A stretch of 64,000 nt of DNA from Megascapheus bottae (taxonomy: Eukaryota; Chordata; Mammalia; Rodentia; Geomyidae). Under the pieces are notes generated by a model, which had not been told where the DNA came from, ran no database searches, and was given only the letters and a program-made list of their open reading frames with translations. Below, piece by piece: positions 48,966 through 61,330 of this stretch. The position numbers were made by a program, and so were the translations under genes. Where the stretch lies: positions 1,116,001 through 1,180,000 of the forward strand of contig JANJXV010000129.1 in assembly GCA_024803745.1 (NCBI GenBank), given 5' to 3'. How positions within the stretch are numbered: position 1 is the stretch's first letter; every line of letters begins with the position of its first letter.

Positions 48966-49217
48966 TGCCAGGTGCAGTGACTTCTACCTGTAATCCTAGC
49001 TACTCAGATATCAGGCTGATATCTAAAGATTTGGTTCAGCCAGCCTGCGCATTAGAAAGTCTATGAGACTCTCATCTACAGTTAACCACTAGAATATGGG
49101 AAATGGCACTGTGGCTTCATCGGTAGGGTGATAGCCTTGAGTTGAAGAGCTCAGGAACAGTGCCCAGGCCCAGAGTTCAAGCCTTACAAATCCCCCAGCC
49201 AAAAAAAAGAAAAAAAA
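48966..49217 (+). mobile_element. Composite 7SL+tRNA-like SINE
   Basis: The Alu/B1-like module (ccaggtgcagtgac, tgtaatcctagctactcag) is fused to an ID-like module (ggcactgtggcttcatcgg, cagtgcccaggcccagag) and an A-rich tail. Confidence 0.75.
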
Positions 49218-49469
49218 AGTTTCTTCCCCAAGTGATTATTATGCCAGACATAGAACATTAACATTCTGGGTGTACTTCATAGTATTATTACTTGATACCC
49301 TAAGATTTTGCAATATTCTCACAGTACCAGCATATGTCATCATATAATGTAGTTCCTTTTCAATGGAATAATTCCATTTATAACCTAAATCTACTCCCCT
49401 GACTTATTTTTGTCGATACCACAATTGCTCTCCCATGATATGCCACAAGCCATTAAACATTTTATGGTG

Positions 49470-49665
49470 GGTAATTGGAAAGGAGTGTCATGGAATTTTG
49501 TGCCAGGCTGGCTTTGAACCATGGTCCTCAGATCTCAGTCTCCTGAGTAGCTAGGATGACAGGCGTGAGCCACCAACACCTGGCTTGCCTTGTTATTTTT
49601 TTGTGGGTTTTGGGACTTGAACTCTGGGCATAGGCACCATCCCTAAGCTTTTCAGGTCAATATTT
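49470..49665 (-). mobile_element. SINE remnants, minus strand
   Basis: The Alu/B1-like half (gctggctttgaaccatgg, gagtagctaggatgacag) is followed by a truncated ID-like piece (gggacttgaactctggg). Confidence 0.6.
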
Positions 49666-49756
49666 CATGTAAGTCTAAACATTTAAGTAAAGGAATACAA
49701 TTCCAACAAAAAAAGAATAAAATTCCAGACATTATGTGTTTATAACTCAGTGCTAA

Positions 49757-49963
<207 letters not shown>

Positions 49964-50250
49964 TAAGTGAATGTTTATCAAACTTTCAATACTATTTAAA
50001 TGAAAGATTCCAGGCCCTGAGAATTATCATTACTTTCTAAAGAAAACCTAAGGTAATTTTGTACTCATTCTTCAGGATACCTTCAGGATACTTTGACAAC
50101 AGTTCTAAATTATGTTTCCTCTAATGGAGACGACATTCCAAACTTACACAGTAATTGTAAGTGGATAAACCATCCAGAATAGAATATATATCATTATTGG
50201 AAATAGGATCTACACATCACTAAACAGTGAGTTTATAATGGAAACCTGTC

Positions 50251-50480
50251 ACTAGGTGCAATGTTTCATGCCTGTAATCTTAAAATATTCAGGAGGAAGC
50301 AATCTAAGAATTCTAATTTGAAGCCAGCAATGGCATAAAAATTGCCATGAAACTCTATAACTCCAAGTAACCCCTCAAAAATGTTAGTGGAGTGTCAAGA
50401 GTTTGACTTTGTGGTTGAGTGCTTGCCTAGCATGCATGAAGACCTATGCATGTAAGTGGAGCTGGGACTCAAACTGGTAT
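50251..50480 (+). mobile_element. Composite SINE in KRAB intron
   Basis: Alu/B1-like part (tcatgcctgtaatctt) followed by an ID-like head (ttgagtgcttgcctagcatg). Confidence 0.6.
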
Positions 50481-50673
50481 TTTTCTACCCTTGAGCAAGA
50501 CAGCTAAGTTTATGCCATACAAAATGAATCCAGAGCTGGGGAAAAGTCAACCATGGAGCCAGTGAGAAATGAGAAAAAAGATTTAATAGATAACTTGTGA
50601 GTAGGATGTCTGCGAACTTAAAGAAATGATGACACAGCATAAGCAATAATTCTCTACTGTTTCTAATTTACAG

Positions 50674-50763
50674 GTCCCTGTGTTCCCAAACCTGTATTAA
50701 TTGACAAGCTAGAGCACTGTGCAGAACTCTGGATAGGAAATTCCTCTGACAAGAATATCACAG
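50674..50763 (+). pseudogene. KRAB-B box exon
   Basis: Acceptor tttctaatttacag and donor cacag|gtgagtg bound a 90 bp exon. Read in phase from KRAB-A it gives GPCVPKPVLIDKLEHCAELW, a recognisable KRAB-B-like sequence with the usual P-K-P and LE core. Confidence 0.75.
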
Positions 50764-50907
50764 GTGAGTGAATGCATCTTCATATTGGTGTTGGAGCCTG
50801 AGCCCCATTGGTAAGTTCATGTTGTGATGTACTGAGCAATAATATTCTTAGTTACCCTAAATCCTGTGTGGAACCTATGAAATTCTTTGTGAATGAATCA
50901 AGAATCA

Positions 50908-51083
50908 TTTTCTTTTCCCAATCCTATGCCTGGTCTCAGGGACTGAGCATGGTCCTTGGGTTTTCTCAAGGCTAGCTCTCTACTTCTTGAGTCATAGCAC
51001 CACTTCTGGCTTTTTCTTTGTATGTAGTACCAAGGAACTGAACCAGGTCTTTGTGCATGCTAGCACAAACCCCCGGCACCAAG
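50908..51083 (-). mobile_element. ID-like SINE, minus strand
   Basis: Contains gggactgagcatggtccttg and cttgagtcatagcaccactt, the complement of the ID-like body. Confidence 0.65.
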
Positions 51084-51177
51084 AATGATAGGGTGATATG
51101 ACGAATTCTATGTGGCAGTAGAGTTAAAGTTAGATTTCTCTGTAGAAATCACTGTGAAACAAAATAAAATGAGAAAG

Positions 51178-51405
51178 CCATGAGCCCGTGGCTCATGCCT
51201 GTAATCCTAGCTACTTAGGAGGCTGATATCTGAGGATCAAGGTTCAAAGACTGACCTATCACAAAACACCTTAGACTCTTCTCTCCAATGAACCAATAGA
51301 AAATGAGAAGTAGGGTTGAGGCTAAAGACATAGGGCAGTAGCCTTGAGCTGAAGAGCTCAGGAAGAACAGCCAGGTCTAGAATTCAAGTCCCATGACTAC
51401 AAAAC
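51178..51405 (+). mobile_element. Composite 7SL+tRNA-like SINE
   Basis: Has gtggctcatgcctgtaatcc, a typical Alu/B1-like start, then an ID-like second half whose tail has expanded into the adjacent GAAA repeat. Confidence 0.75.
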
Positions 51406-51425
51406 AAGAAAGAAAGAAAGAAGGA

Positions 51426-51465
<40 letters not shown>

Positions 51466-51497
51466 AGAAAGAGGGAAGAAAGAGGGAAGGAAAGAAA

Positions 51498-51535
<38 letters not shown>

Positions 51536-51537
51536 AT
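51406..51537. repeat. (GAAA)n microsatellite
   Basis: Long purine run of GAAA with GGAA interruptions; it probably grew from the SINE tail to its left. Confidence 0.9.
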
Positions 51538-51671
51538 GATCTTTCATTTCTTTAAAACTAAGACTATAAATGATTTTGCAAACAAGGAATAAGTCAGGGC
51601 ATTATTCTCTGATGAGGATAATATCTTTTTGCTGGTAGGAAGAGACTGGTATTCAGAACCAGATCTTTCCA

Positions 51672-51865
51672 CCAGAAATTGAGCCTAGTGGTAGAGTGCT
51701 TGCCTAGCATGCACAAAGACAGAGGTTTGATTCCTTATTACCACATACATAGAAAAAGCCAGAAGTAATAACTTCATTGGTAGGGTTCTAGTCTTGAGAA
51801 AATCCAAGGACAGTGGTTAGGTCATAAGTTTAAACCCAGGAATGGAAGGAAAAGAAAAACAACAA
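51672..51865 (+). mobile_element. ID-like SINE
   Basis: Contains cctagtggtagagtgcttgc, then a degraded body and an A-rich tail. Confidence 0.7.
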
Positions 51866-52196
51866 AGTTTCAATCAACATAAGAAAATTAACTAGACAAT
51901 GAGCTGGGGATTTTCTGGTCTTCCATGGTTCTGAGGGACAGGAGTGTCAGAAAAGGAATTTTTATAAGACTTCAAATGGAAAGAAACAAATTTCAAAATT
52001 CCCACAAATACCTAAATTGAGACTTTAGTGAGAAGTTGTAACTGAAGGGATATAGGTGTAAGTCCTTACTCTCAAGAATCATTCTTGCTTGGATCAAAGG
52101 CAAACAGACATATACACCAAACTTGTGGCCGCTGAATCTAGAAAAAATTCGTGTTCCTCACTTAATGGTTAATAAGCAAACAGCATTGAAACTGGC

Positions 52197-52370
52197 TAAG
52201 GTAATCCTATCTGCTACTCAGGACCTGAGACTCTTATCTGTAGTTAACTCTAGAAAAGAGTATGTGGGGCTGTAGCTCAAGTATAGGGGTTATAGTCTTC
52301 TGCTGAAGTGTTCAGGGACAGGGCCAATGCCTATGAACTACAAAAAAAAAGAAAAGAAAAGAGAAGAAAG
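52197..52370 (+). mobile_element. Composite SINE, degraded
   Basis: Contains tgctactcaggacctgagac and gggctgtagctcaag with an A-rich tail. Confidence 0.55.
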
Positions 52371-52770
52371 TTTTAAAAATATGCAAACAGCACAATATTT
52401 AGAGTATTTCTCAAAAATAAAAGAAAGGCAGCTATTCCTCAATGTATAAACAAAACAGTATTTCAAAAAAAAAACAGCTGCAGGTATGCTATAGTTAGTA
52501 CTCAGCTTAAAACTGTAGCAATACATAGATGGGTAATTTCAATAAATATTTCCTGTGATATAAAAAGAGAACTAAAACACAGAAAAACATTATTGGTCAT
52601 TGTAAAATATCATTTTCTTAATATGTTAGGGAGAAAAGCATATATTACTCACAAATCAATTTCCACTTTTATATTTTAAAATATCTAACACTTAGGATGG
52701 GAAAGTAAAGTCATTACCTTTACAGTAAGGAATATTTGTATCTCATGTATGTTTGTGTCTTTTTTTCTAG
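52371..52770. other. AT-rich intron, nothing recognised
   Basis: Intronic sequence before the zinc-finger exon. Only the acceptor pyrimidine tract at 52757-52770 is notable. Confidence 0.5.
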
Positions 52771-54970
52771 GACTCATTTTAGATGTCCAGGTAATGGAAA
52801 ATGTGTTCAAGACCTGCCTGGAAAGTCCACATGAATGTCTTTGTGAAGTAGCAGTTGCAAGTAGTATCGAAGTGGTGTAAAACGTGAGATTAGCAACAAC
52901 TTTAAATTTGAGCTCTACACATAATCCAGAGCTGATTAGTAATAACGGTAACAACTTAGGGGTGAGGACTGAGGAGTTCATTAAGTGTCAGAACATGCTT
53001 CTGTCTCCTAAGCCTGATGAGATGCATGCTGCATATAGATCTCGTATGTCTCCTGTTCTTAAAAAATCCATTGGCTATTCAGAGCATTTTATTCATGATT
53101 GTGACAGTCCAAAAGATCTGCAGTATCATAATTCTGTTCTCCCTGCCCAAGAAATTCTTCAGGGAGGGAGGAAAACTGCTAAATGTACTGTGTGATGAAA
53201 AATATTATACTTAACACCGACCATCACTACACACCTGAAAATGTACACAGGAGAGACTCCTCATACATGTAGTGAATGTGAGAAATCTTTCAGTAATGAA
53301 ATACGCCTTACAATACCTCAGAGCAAATATCCTGAGATATGTGATGCGTACATCAAGTGTGAAAATTAATTTCTGAGAAGTCAGACCTGACGCTCCAACC
53401 TCGATCTCCAAGGGAAGACAAACCTTATGAATATGAGGAACGTAATTAAATTTCTGCCCAGAATTCAGCTCTCAGCCCACATCAGAGATCTCACACAGAA
53501 GAGAAATCTTATGAATGGGATAAATGTGGGAAGACTTTTAGACTGAAATCATACCTCACTTTGCACCAGAGAAGACACACAGAAGAGAAACCTTATGAAT
53601 GTAACAAATGTGAAAAGTCTTTCACCCAGAAGATACACCTTCGAGTTCATCAAATAACACACACAGGAGAGAGAAATCTTATAAGTGTAATGAATGTGGA
53701 AAGTCTTTCCAAGGGAAGGGAAAACTTCGTGTTCATCAGAGAATACACACAGGAGTGAAACCTTATGAATGTAACCAATGTGTAAAGTCTTTCAGACAGA
53801 AATCTTCCCTCAAATTGCATCAAAGAACACACACAGGAGAGAAACCTTATGTGTGCAACAAATGTGGAAAGACCTTCAAGTGGAAGTCATATCTTGATGG
53901 GCATAATAGAACACACACAGGAGAGAAAACTTATGCATGTAGTGAATGCGGAAAGTCTTTCAAATGGAAGGTAAAACTCCATGTTCATCAGAGAATATAC
54001 TCAGGAGAAACACCTTATGAGTGTAACATATGTGAAAAGTCCTTCACACAGCAGCCAAACCTCAACATGCATAAGACAATTCAAACAGGAGAAAAACCTT
54101 ATGAATGTAACCGATGTGGAATGTCTTTCAAATGGAAGTCTTCCCTCAAATTGCATCAGAGAACACACACAGGAGAGAAACTGTACGAGTGCATCAAATG
54201 TGGTAAGACCTTCAGATGGAAGTCACATTAAAGGAGGCATAACAGAATTCACACATATTAGAAACCCTAGGAATATAACCAAAGTTGAAAGTCTTTCGTG
54301 CAGTATTCACCCTTCAGGAAGCGTAAGAGAGTTCACACATATGAGAAGCCTTAGCAATGTAATAAATAGGAAAGACTTTTTAGTCTGTGGAAGAAAACTC
54401 AGCTTGTGTCACAGAACCAACACAAGATAAAACCCTTAATGAATGTAGCAAATGTTCAGTCTTTTCCCCAGAAGGCACAAGTCAAGATTTATCACTAAAC
54501 ACCCACAGGATAGAATCCTATGAATAAAATGAAAGGGAAATTTTTTTGAAGAACTCATAGTTGAGTTTGCATGATACCACACAGACACAGGATAAAAATT
54601 GTATGAATATAAGAATATGAAAAATCCATCATAAACGCATGACTAAGTATAAAATGCACATAGGAGAGAAAAACCTTATGAATATTACAAATGTGGAAAG
54701 TGTTTGACCTGGAAGGCATACTTCTGTGTTCATCACAAACCTGATTCCCATAGAAGAAAAGAAAACTAATGAATAGAACAAATGTGCAATGACTTTTAAT
54801 CAGAAGTCAGTCTTCAGTACATTTCAGAACATACACAATAGAGAAATTCTGAGTAATGAAAAACAGTTAGCTATATATAGAATCTCTGTATATGGGAGCA
54901 TTAGGGTAAGTCTTCTAAACAAAGTCAACCTTCAGCAAGCATTAAGAGCACTCACAGAAGAAATGATAGC
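52771..54970 (+). pseudogene. Zinc-finger exon, C2H2 array with stops
   Basis: Acceptor gtctttttttctag precedes the exon. The linker region is open to TAA at 52878, then again from 52884 to 53195. An isolated decayed finger lies at about 53231-53330. Two fingers lie at 53508-53665; the first has its first Cys changed to Trp. After a 2-bp insertion, seven fingers run in one frame (about 53671-54231) with TGEKPY linkers; one has RIY and one TIQ in place of the final His. After TAA at 54229 the frame still shows degraded fingers (for example at 54670-54750 and 54785-54970), so the original array was longer. Confidence 0.85.
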
Positions 54971-55004
54971 ATGTAGGAAAATCTTTGTCAGAACCCTCTA
55001 AAAG

Positions 55005-55171
55005 CTGACTGTGTGGCTTAGTGGTAGAGTGCTAACCTATCAAGGATGAAGGCCTGGGTTAGATTCCTCAATACTACGTGAAAAGAGCAAGCGAGAAGCA
55101 GCACTGTGGTTCAAATGGTAGAGTGCTAACCTTGAGCAAAAGTAGCTCAGGCCCTGAGTTCAAGCCTAAGG
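55005..55171 (+). mobile_element. ID-like SINE
   Basis: Head ggcttagtggtagagtgcta and body gcagcactgtggttcaaatg, ending in the GA repeat. Confidence 0.7.
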
Positions 55172-55175
55172 ATTG

Positions 55176-55243
<68 letters not shown>

Positions 55244-55290
55244 AAAAGAGAGAGACAGAAAGAGAGACAGAAAGAGAGAAAAGAGAGTGA
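55172..55290. repeat. (GA)n microsatellite
   Basis: Near-perfect GA run to about 55240, then GA with CA and AA interruptions. The Arg/Glu-rich frames across it are artefacts of the repeat. Confidence 0.95.
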
Positions 55291-55354
55291 AACAGGAACT
55301 TCTAAATTTTACAGAGATAGAGGAGAGAGAGAAGGAGACAGAAATTAATTTCTA

Positions 55355-55765
55355 AACTTTACAGTCTTTCTATTTCCTTACAAATTTGTCTATGTCATTC
55401 TTTCTGACAGAAGCACAGAATTCCATTGTGTAAAAATACCATATTTGATCTACTCATCAACTGACGGGCATCTGGGTTGGTTCCATACCTTTGTTATAGT
55501 AAATAGTGCTGTGATAAATGTTATTGTTCTAGTGAATTTAGTGTGTCCTATCTGGACGACTGGCAAGTAGTGAAATTGCTGGATCCCAGGGGAGCTCTAT
55601 GTTGTCTTTTTGGGATACTGCCATAGTGCTTTCCATAGTGGTTGAACGAGTTTGCAATCCCACCAGCAGTGTAGTAGTGATCCCTCCTGGCCACATCCCC
55701 TCCAGCATACGTTATTAGATTTCTGGATCTTGGCCATTCTAACTGGAGTGAGGAGGAAAAGGGAA
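55355..55765 (-). mobile_element. L1: L1 ORF2 3' fragment, minus strand
   Basis: The reverse complement matches the ORF2 C-terminal region of the array L1s, roughly 5580-5985 of copy 1 (ccattctaactggagt at the right edge, cagaattccattgtgta at the left). It lacks 3' UTR and poly-A. It is much more diverged from the array than the array copies are from each other. Confidence 0.75.
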
Positions 55766-56245
55766 AGAGGAACTGAAACTTTCTCTCCTTACAGATGACA
55801 TGATTCTGTATTTAAAGAACCCTATAGACTCTACTCCGAAGCTGCTTGAGCTGATATAAAACTTTGGTAAGGTAGCAGGGTATAAAATTAACCCTCAATG
55901 TCAACTGCCTTCCTATATGCCAACAAATGAGAGGAATGAGGCAAGAATCAGGATAGCAACTCATTTTGCTATCAAAGAAAATAAAATACCTAGGAATTAA
56001 CTTAGAATGTAAAGCACCTTTTTGATGGAACTATAAACCCTGGAGAAGGAAATTAACGCAGAACTGAGGAAATGCAAAAACCTATGCTCCTGGTTTGGAA
56101 GAAGTAATATTGTAAAAATGGCAATCTTGATAAGGACTATCTACAAATTCAGTGCAAGATTCATCAATATCCCAACGTCATTCTTTAAAGAAACAGAAGA
56201 GGAAATCCAAAATTTCACTTGGAATAATAAAAGACCCCGTATAGT
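55766..56245 (+). mobile_element. L1: L1 ORF2 RT fragment, plus strand
   Basis: Matches about 4305-4790 of copy 1 (agatgacatgattctgta at 55794, ending in aaaagaccccgtatag). It lies head to head with the minus-strand fragment to its left, giving an inverted L1 structure. The frame is broken by several indels. Confidence 0.8.
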
Positions 56246-56620
56246 CTGTCTTCTTGCATGATACATAATGTTTAATCTCACCTTCTCCACCAAAATCTCA
56301 CCTTTCTCATTGAGACATAGGTGGCCCTGTTTACTAGCAGCAAAGGCTCAAACGCGCAGTTTCAGGTGTCACCACTGCCTCTGTTACTGGGTAGATCCAA
56401 CTCTGTCTTCGATTCTGAGGTCTGCTCTGGGAGTCTTGGTCACAAGTTGTTCTGTGGCATCTGCTGCCAGCCTATGCCTATTTGCTTCCTTTTCCTCCAG
56501 CAGCCTACAACAGGGAATGAAGTTCAGGCGCTGATGCTCTCCTTCATATGCAGGGCAGGATGAGCCTAACCCTCCCACATCTTCCTCTTCTAATTTTTGG
56601 GAAAACATGTGCTGGCAAAA
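56246..56620. other. No recognised feature
   Basis: Short overlapping open frames on both strands without any family resemblance that I can see. Confidence 0.4.
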
Positions 56621-56855
56621 GTCCTCAGGTGTGGCTCATGGCTGATCCACACTTTTAATCCAGGCTGGTCAGGAGGCTGAGATCTGAGTATGGAAGTTCC
56701 AAGTCACCTAGAACAGGAAAGTCTGATAGATTCTTACTACCAAAAATAAAAACAGCTGGGAATGGAATTTGGGCTCAAGTGGTAAAAGGCTAGTCTTGAG
56801 TACAAATGCTTAGTGCCCAGGCCCTGAGTTCAGGCTCCAGCACTGCCAACAACCT
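56621..56855 (+). mobile_element. Composite 7SL+tRNA-like SINE, degraded
   Basis: Has gtggctcatggctgatcc and ggctggtcaggaggctgaga, then gggctcaagtggtaaaaggc. Confidence 0.65.
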
Positions 56856-57765
56856 CACTTTAGTGAGATTTTAGCTTTATCCATGTAGGCACATCTCACT
56901 GGAATCTTTGCTGGTAGAGATAGTCTTCATAATTTTGTCTCAAGGTAAAGGTCCTCCTGGGGTAGTAGACAAAAGGTGTCATGGAGAGAGGAGCCCCACT
57001 TGCTCCAGGTTTGAAGATGGCATAGGTCAAGCCAGCATGGAGTTGGCACATCAGTCTTTTTCCTAGCACCACCTACCAGTGAATGTCAAATGACAGTGAT
57101 TGTTGTGGGATTGTGTGATTCAAGTGCCCCATTAAGGGCAGTGTTAGCACATCCAAACTTGGATACCAGGAATGCTGGAATCTCAAAGCTAAGATTTCTG
57201 TTGGCTACAGAAATGCTGGTGTGTCTGTTATTCACTAAAAGTTCAGGTGCAAAGATTCTGAAGCTTGATGCCATGTGTTTATTCCATTTAGTAAAATTAT
57301 TTTAATGCACTGTATAAGTTAAAACATTTGATAAGAGTCAGGGGTAGTGAAAACATTGTCCTTGAATTCAGGTGTCTGGCAGGGTAATGGGGGGGGTTTT
57401 GGTGGCTGGGACTATGAAGCTGGAGCTGCTATCAAACCATGGATCATGTTCCTCTTTGTCTGGGAGAAATGACTCCAAAGATGAAATTTGAATGGTGAGG
57501 AAAAGATGATGATGTACTCAGGAAATTTCTCCTAAACAAATGCTCATGTGGAAGTGGGATGGGGGCTGGGCATGTCTGAGGCAGAGCTTAAGGGGGTTTC
57601 TCATGGCGTTGAGAACATTCCTTGCGACTTCAGGCATGCAGCAGGGTGTTTTAGATGACCATTGTGAGATGGATGGAATAAGACTGGAGACAAGATGAAT
57701 GCTGGGATCTTGCAATGCTCTTGCATGAGTGGCTAGTGGCTCACCTGAAAGAACTAGTTATGTCT
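56856..57765. other. No recognised feature
   Basis: No repeat family or coding similarity recognised. A 71-codon frame at 57090-57305 has no recognisable motif. Confidence 0.4.
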
Positions 57766-58060
57766 AAAAAAGAAATCAGGAATTTGTTTTGATTAGATAA
57801 TACCTGTAATGCGAGGCATATTCAGGATCCTGATCTTAGTATTGTGGTTTAAAACCAACCCAGCAAAGGGAAAAATGCATGAGACTCATACTCCCAGTTT
57901 AGAGCAAGAACAAAGATTGAAGTAGAGCTGTGGCTCAAGAGCTAGAGTGCTACCTTGAGCAAAGAACAGCTAAGAAAAAGGTCCAGGTTTTGAGTTCAAG
58001 GCCAGGAATGAAAGAAGGAAGGTAAAAAAAGAGAAGTATGTGAGGAAGGGAAATATATAA
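57766..58060 (+). mobile_element. Composite SINE, degraded
   Basis: Weak Alu/B1-like half (taatacctgtaatgcgag) and a clearer ID-like half (gagctgtggctcaagagc), then an A/G-rich tail to about 58060. Confidence 0.55.
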
Positions 58061-59219
58061 AAGAAAAAGAGAAGGAAGTAGAAATTTAAAACTAGAGAAT
58101 ATTTAAAAGTCATCAGTCCTTCTAAGAAAAGTGTTGGAGTATGGGTTCTATATGTGGTGAACTGGAAGCCCAGCAGTGACTTGTTAACCAAAGAGTCACC
58201 ATGATGAGCAAAGGATAGAAATCTGCATGAGCCTCTTAGCGGATGGAGTCACAGAAGAGAACCTCAGCTCCCATCCCATAGTTAGAACTATATAGAGATG
58301 GGGAAGTTGGCATCACCTTGATGTCATTGTGTCCATGGAGACTGGAAGCCATGGCTCTGTGAAAGCACAATGTTCTGGTTACTGAGCTGAGAGGCTGAGG
58401 AGAGCCAAGTCCTGGCCATGAAGAAATCAGAGTGGCAGCAGAGCAACTCTGCTGCAGTGTGTGCCTGCTTGGCTGTTCTTATTCTGTGGTGGATCAGGCC
58501 GGAGCGGGTGATAGTAACTGTTTTGTGGTCACAAGCCCTTCACCAAGAGCTTCCTCTGGGATCCTCATAAGCTAGAGGGTGGCTGGTGGTGGGATGTGTG
58601 TGGGGTGGAAGTGACTGGGTGAAGAGATGAGAGGAATGATGAGAGCCCAGTTCATTGGTTTCCAAGGTTAATGGGTGGGAGGTAGAGAGGCATGATGGAG
58701 GAATGATGGAGGCAGGGGAAGGTGCTGACAGATTGAGGCCATCTGTAGTGCCAGCCTGGCCATCATGTGAAGCCCATAGGCAGCTTCCTGATCCTTCACT
58801 TAGTCCTGCTCCTTGTGGAGGGAATCTCACGTGTACCCAGAGCTAGGGGTGGGGCAATGTTAGTAGCACCTGGAGAACCATTGGCCTCTACCTGGGTGAA
58901 GGGTGGTTATGGCTCCCATGCTGGGTGGCCTGATAGCTATGGAACAGATCTCTCCTTAGATACCACAGTCAGTGGCTGCTCTCCATCTAGGGTTAGGGCA
59001 CCTGCTCAGCCATCAGGACACCCCATGCAGGACAGAGGCCTACAATTCAGATGGCAGCACAGGGGTGAAGATGATCTCACCGTAGCCCTAGTTACATGGC
59101 TGTCCCTGCATGCAGGACAGGATGAGCTGGGGGAAGATGTTCTCTGTGTTTTTCCACAGCCTATCCCGGCCTCTTCTTGTGTCTGATTAGACCAAGAGAG
59201 TACCAGGTTCCCTCTCATA
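58061..59219. other. GC-richer sequence, no gene recognised
   Basis: Higher GC than the array. Open frames up to 139 codons (58767-59186) show no domain or splice structure I can support. Confidence 0.35.
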
Positions 59220-59345
59220 TTCCTGGTTCTTTTTCTTTTACAGTCATGAGGCTTGAACTCAGGTCCTGGGTACTGTCCCTGAGCTCTTTTGCTCAAGGTT
59301 GATGCTCTACCATTTGAACCCTAGTGCCATTTCCAGCTTTTCCTT
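59220..59345 (-). mobile_element. ID-like SINE fragment, minus strand
   Basis: Contains cttgaactcaggtcctggg and tttgctcaaggttgatgc, the complement of the ID-like module. Confidence 0.65.
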
Positions 59346-61138
59346 TTCATGTGGATCTCTGATATGTCCAGTGCTCTGCCTGCAGGGAGGCACTCACCCC
59401 ACAGACAGAGCCACCTCTGCCATGACTGTGACTGCCCACAACCCTCACACCCACTCCTTGCACACCCCTCGACTCCAGTTTTAGCTCCTCTTGGACTGGG
59501 TGTCCAGCCTAACCCTTCCTACACTCACAAAGGGTCTACAATTGTCTTCCCAGGGTCCTTTCTTCTGCCAGCCAGAGTACAGACTGTGCACATCTTGACG
59601 ATCACAGAGCTCAAAGCCAAAGGCTGAGATGCAGAAGGGGGTGACCGAGTAGCTGCACAGGACCCATGGATCATCCTGTGCATCCCCCAGCCTGTGACTT
59701 CCCCCACCCCCTTTGCAGGGAAGCTCCATGCCCACATCCTGATCCCTGGTCCCCTCCAATTCCATTGTCCCTTGGATTTTGCAGACTCTCTACCATCAGG
59801 ATCTAAAATTCTATTCATCACTTTATGTCCTTCTCACTGATTTGCTACTTGGGCAGGATCTCCCCGTGCCTGGAGAGAGGGCATGTCATGTACTCTCTGT
59901 GGAGAAGTTGCCCCAGGAGAAGAAATATGCACTTCATGTGAGTGTTGGACAGGGCAGGAGGGCTCCCTAGGATCAGAAGCCACAGGAGGGGTGCAGACGG
60001 GGGAATGCTAGGGGCCCCAGGGGACAGTGGGAGTTAGGGCACAGTTGGTTCCTTCTGCAGGGTTGACACCGCTTCACAAACCCAACAGAATTAGGTTCAC
60101 ATTACAGATGTCAGAGACAGTGCAGATTGCCAATGGGCGCAGGGGTCACTATCACCCCCAGATGCTGGCTGCATGCTGGGATGCACGCAGAGATGTTCTC
60201 AAGATCAGGTAATGAGGATGTTGCAGGGTGTAACCATTCTTTTCAGATGGCTCTCTAGCTCTCTTGAGCTTCATCTCTATCTTTGGCTTTTTCTTGGCAA
60301 TTAACTGGAAATGAGAGTTTCATGGACTTTCCTTTCTGGACTGGCTTCAAACAGAAGCTATGCACAGTTTTCAAACCATACCCTACTGTAGAAGGGAAGC
60401 TTGATCTGGTGCTTAACTGGGTTGCACTTTGGCTCCGTTTGCTATGCCTCACGGGAGGGGGCTCATCATTTGTAGACTAAGATCTCATGACCTTCAAAGC
60501 CAAATGCTACCTGAAAGTTCAGGGTCCCAGCCTATGTGTTGGGCCGGGGTGAAAACATTCACTGTTATGCTGGGTCATCAACCCATGTTTTAAGCTGGAA
60601 GTAGGCAGTGCCACATTTGATAAGAACATCTGCCAGAGATTGTCACCTCATGAAAGCAGATTCTAAATTTGTATTCCATTTCCTGTGGTGGAGAAATCCC
60701 CTCCAACTTAGACAGGCTCACATCCACCTGCAGGTCACACTCCTAATGCACCCTTGAGTGTCCTCATGGTATTGGGATCTAAGTTTGTAGGGAATGCTGC
60801 TTTAGTCCATGAATTAGCTGGACAAGTGATGACAAACGTGTTGTGGATTAATATGAGAACAATTTAAGAAGCCCTGGAGGAGCATCAACCTGACCCTCTG
60901 TGGTGCTATAAATCTGATAGGATGTTCCAGACTGAGAAACAATCACATGGCTTTGTGTTTGGCATCCAGACAAGTGAGTGCATGTCTTAGCTGTCAGCCA
61001 ATACAGAGGAGGACATGAATAAGTGGGTGGAAAGCATCTGTCAGACCCCTGTCTGGGGGCAGGTGGAGAGAACATAGGAAGGTAGATACCATGGCTGTGG
61101 TGGGGCCAAAAAAAGGGTAAAAGAGGCAAAGGATCCAG
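59346..61138. other. No recognised feature; possible exon-like stretches
   Basis: An exon-like frame at about 59784-59970 follows ttggattttgcag, an acceptor-like site. Another stretch at 60105-60209 ends at cag|gtaatg. I cannot link either to a protein family, and they may be chance. Confidence 0.25.
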
Positions 61139-61330
61139 GTACTGGTAGCTCAAGACTGTCATCCTATCTACTCAGGAGTTTGAGATCTGAGGATCACAAT
61201 TCAAAGTCAGCCCAGGACAGAAACTCCGTGAGACTCTTATCTGCAATAAACTACTGAATGCAAGAAGCTCAAGCTCAGTGACAGCATCCAGGCCTAGCGT
61301 TCAAAACCGAGGACTGGCAGAAAAAAGTAT
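61139..61330 (+). mobile_element. Composite 7SL+tRNA-like SINE, degraded
   Basis: Has atcctatctactcaggag and tgagatctgaggatcac, then catccaggcctagcgttc and a short A-rich tail. Confidence 0.6.

Noticed and set aside
55078..55355. Arg/Glu-rich open frames
   Set aside because: Translation of a GA microsatellite, not a protein.
57090..57305. Possible 71-codon gene
   Set aside because: No motif, splice support or family similarity recognised; likely chance.
58767..59186. 139-codon open frame
   Set aside because: GC-rich sequence with overlapping frames on both strands and no recognisable domain.
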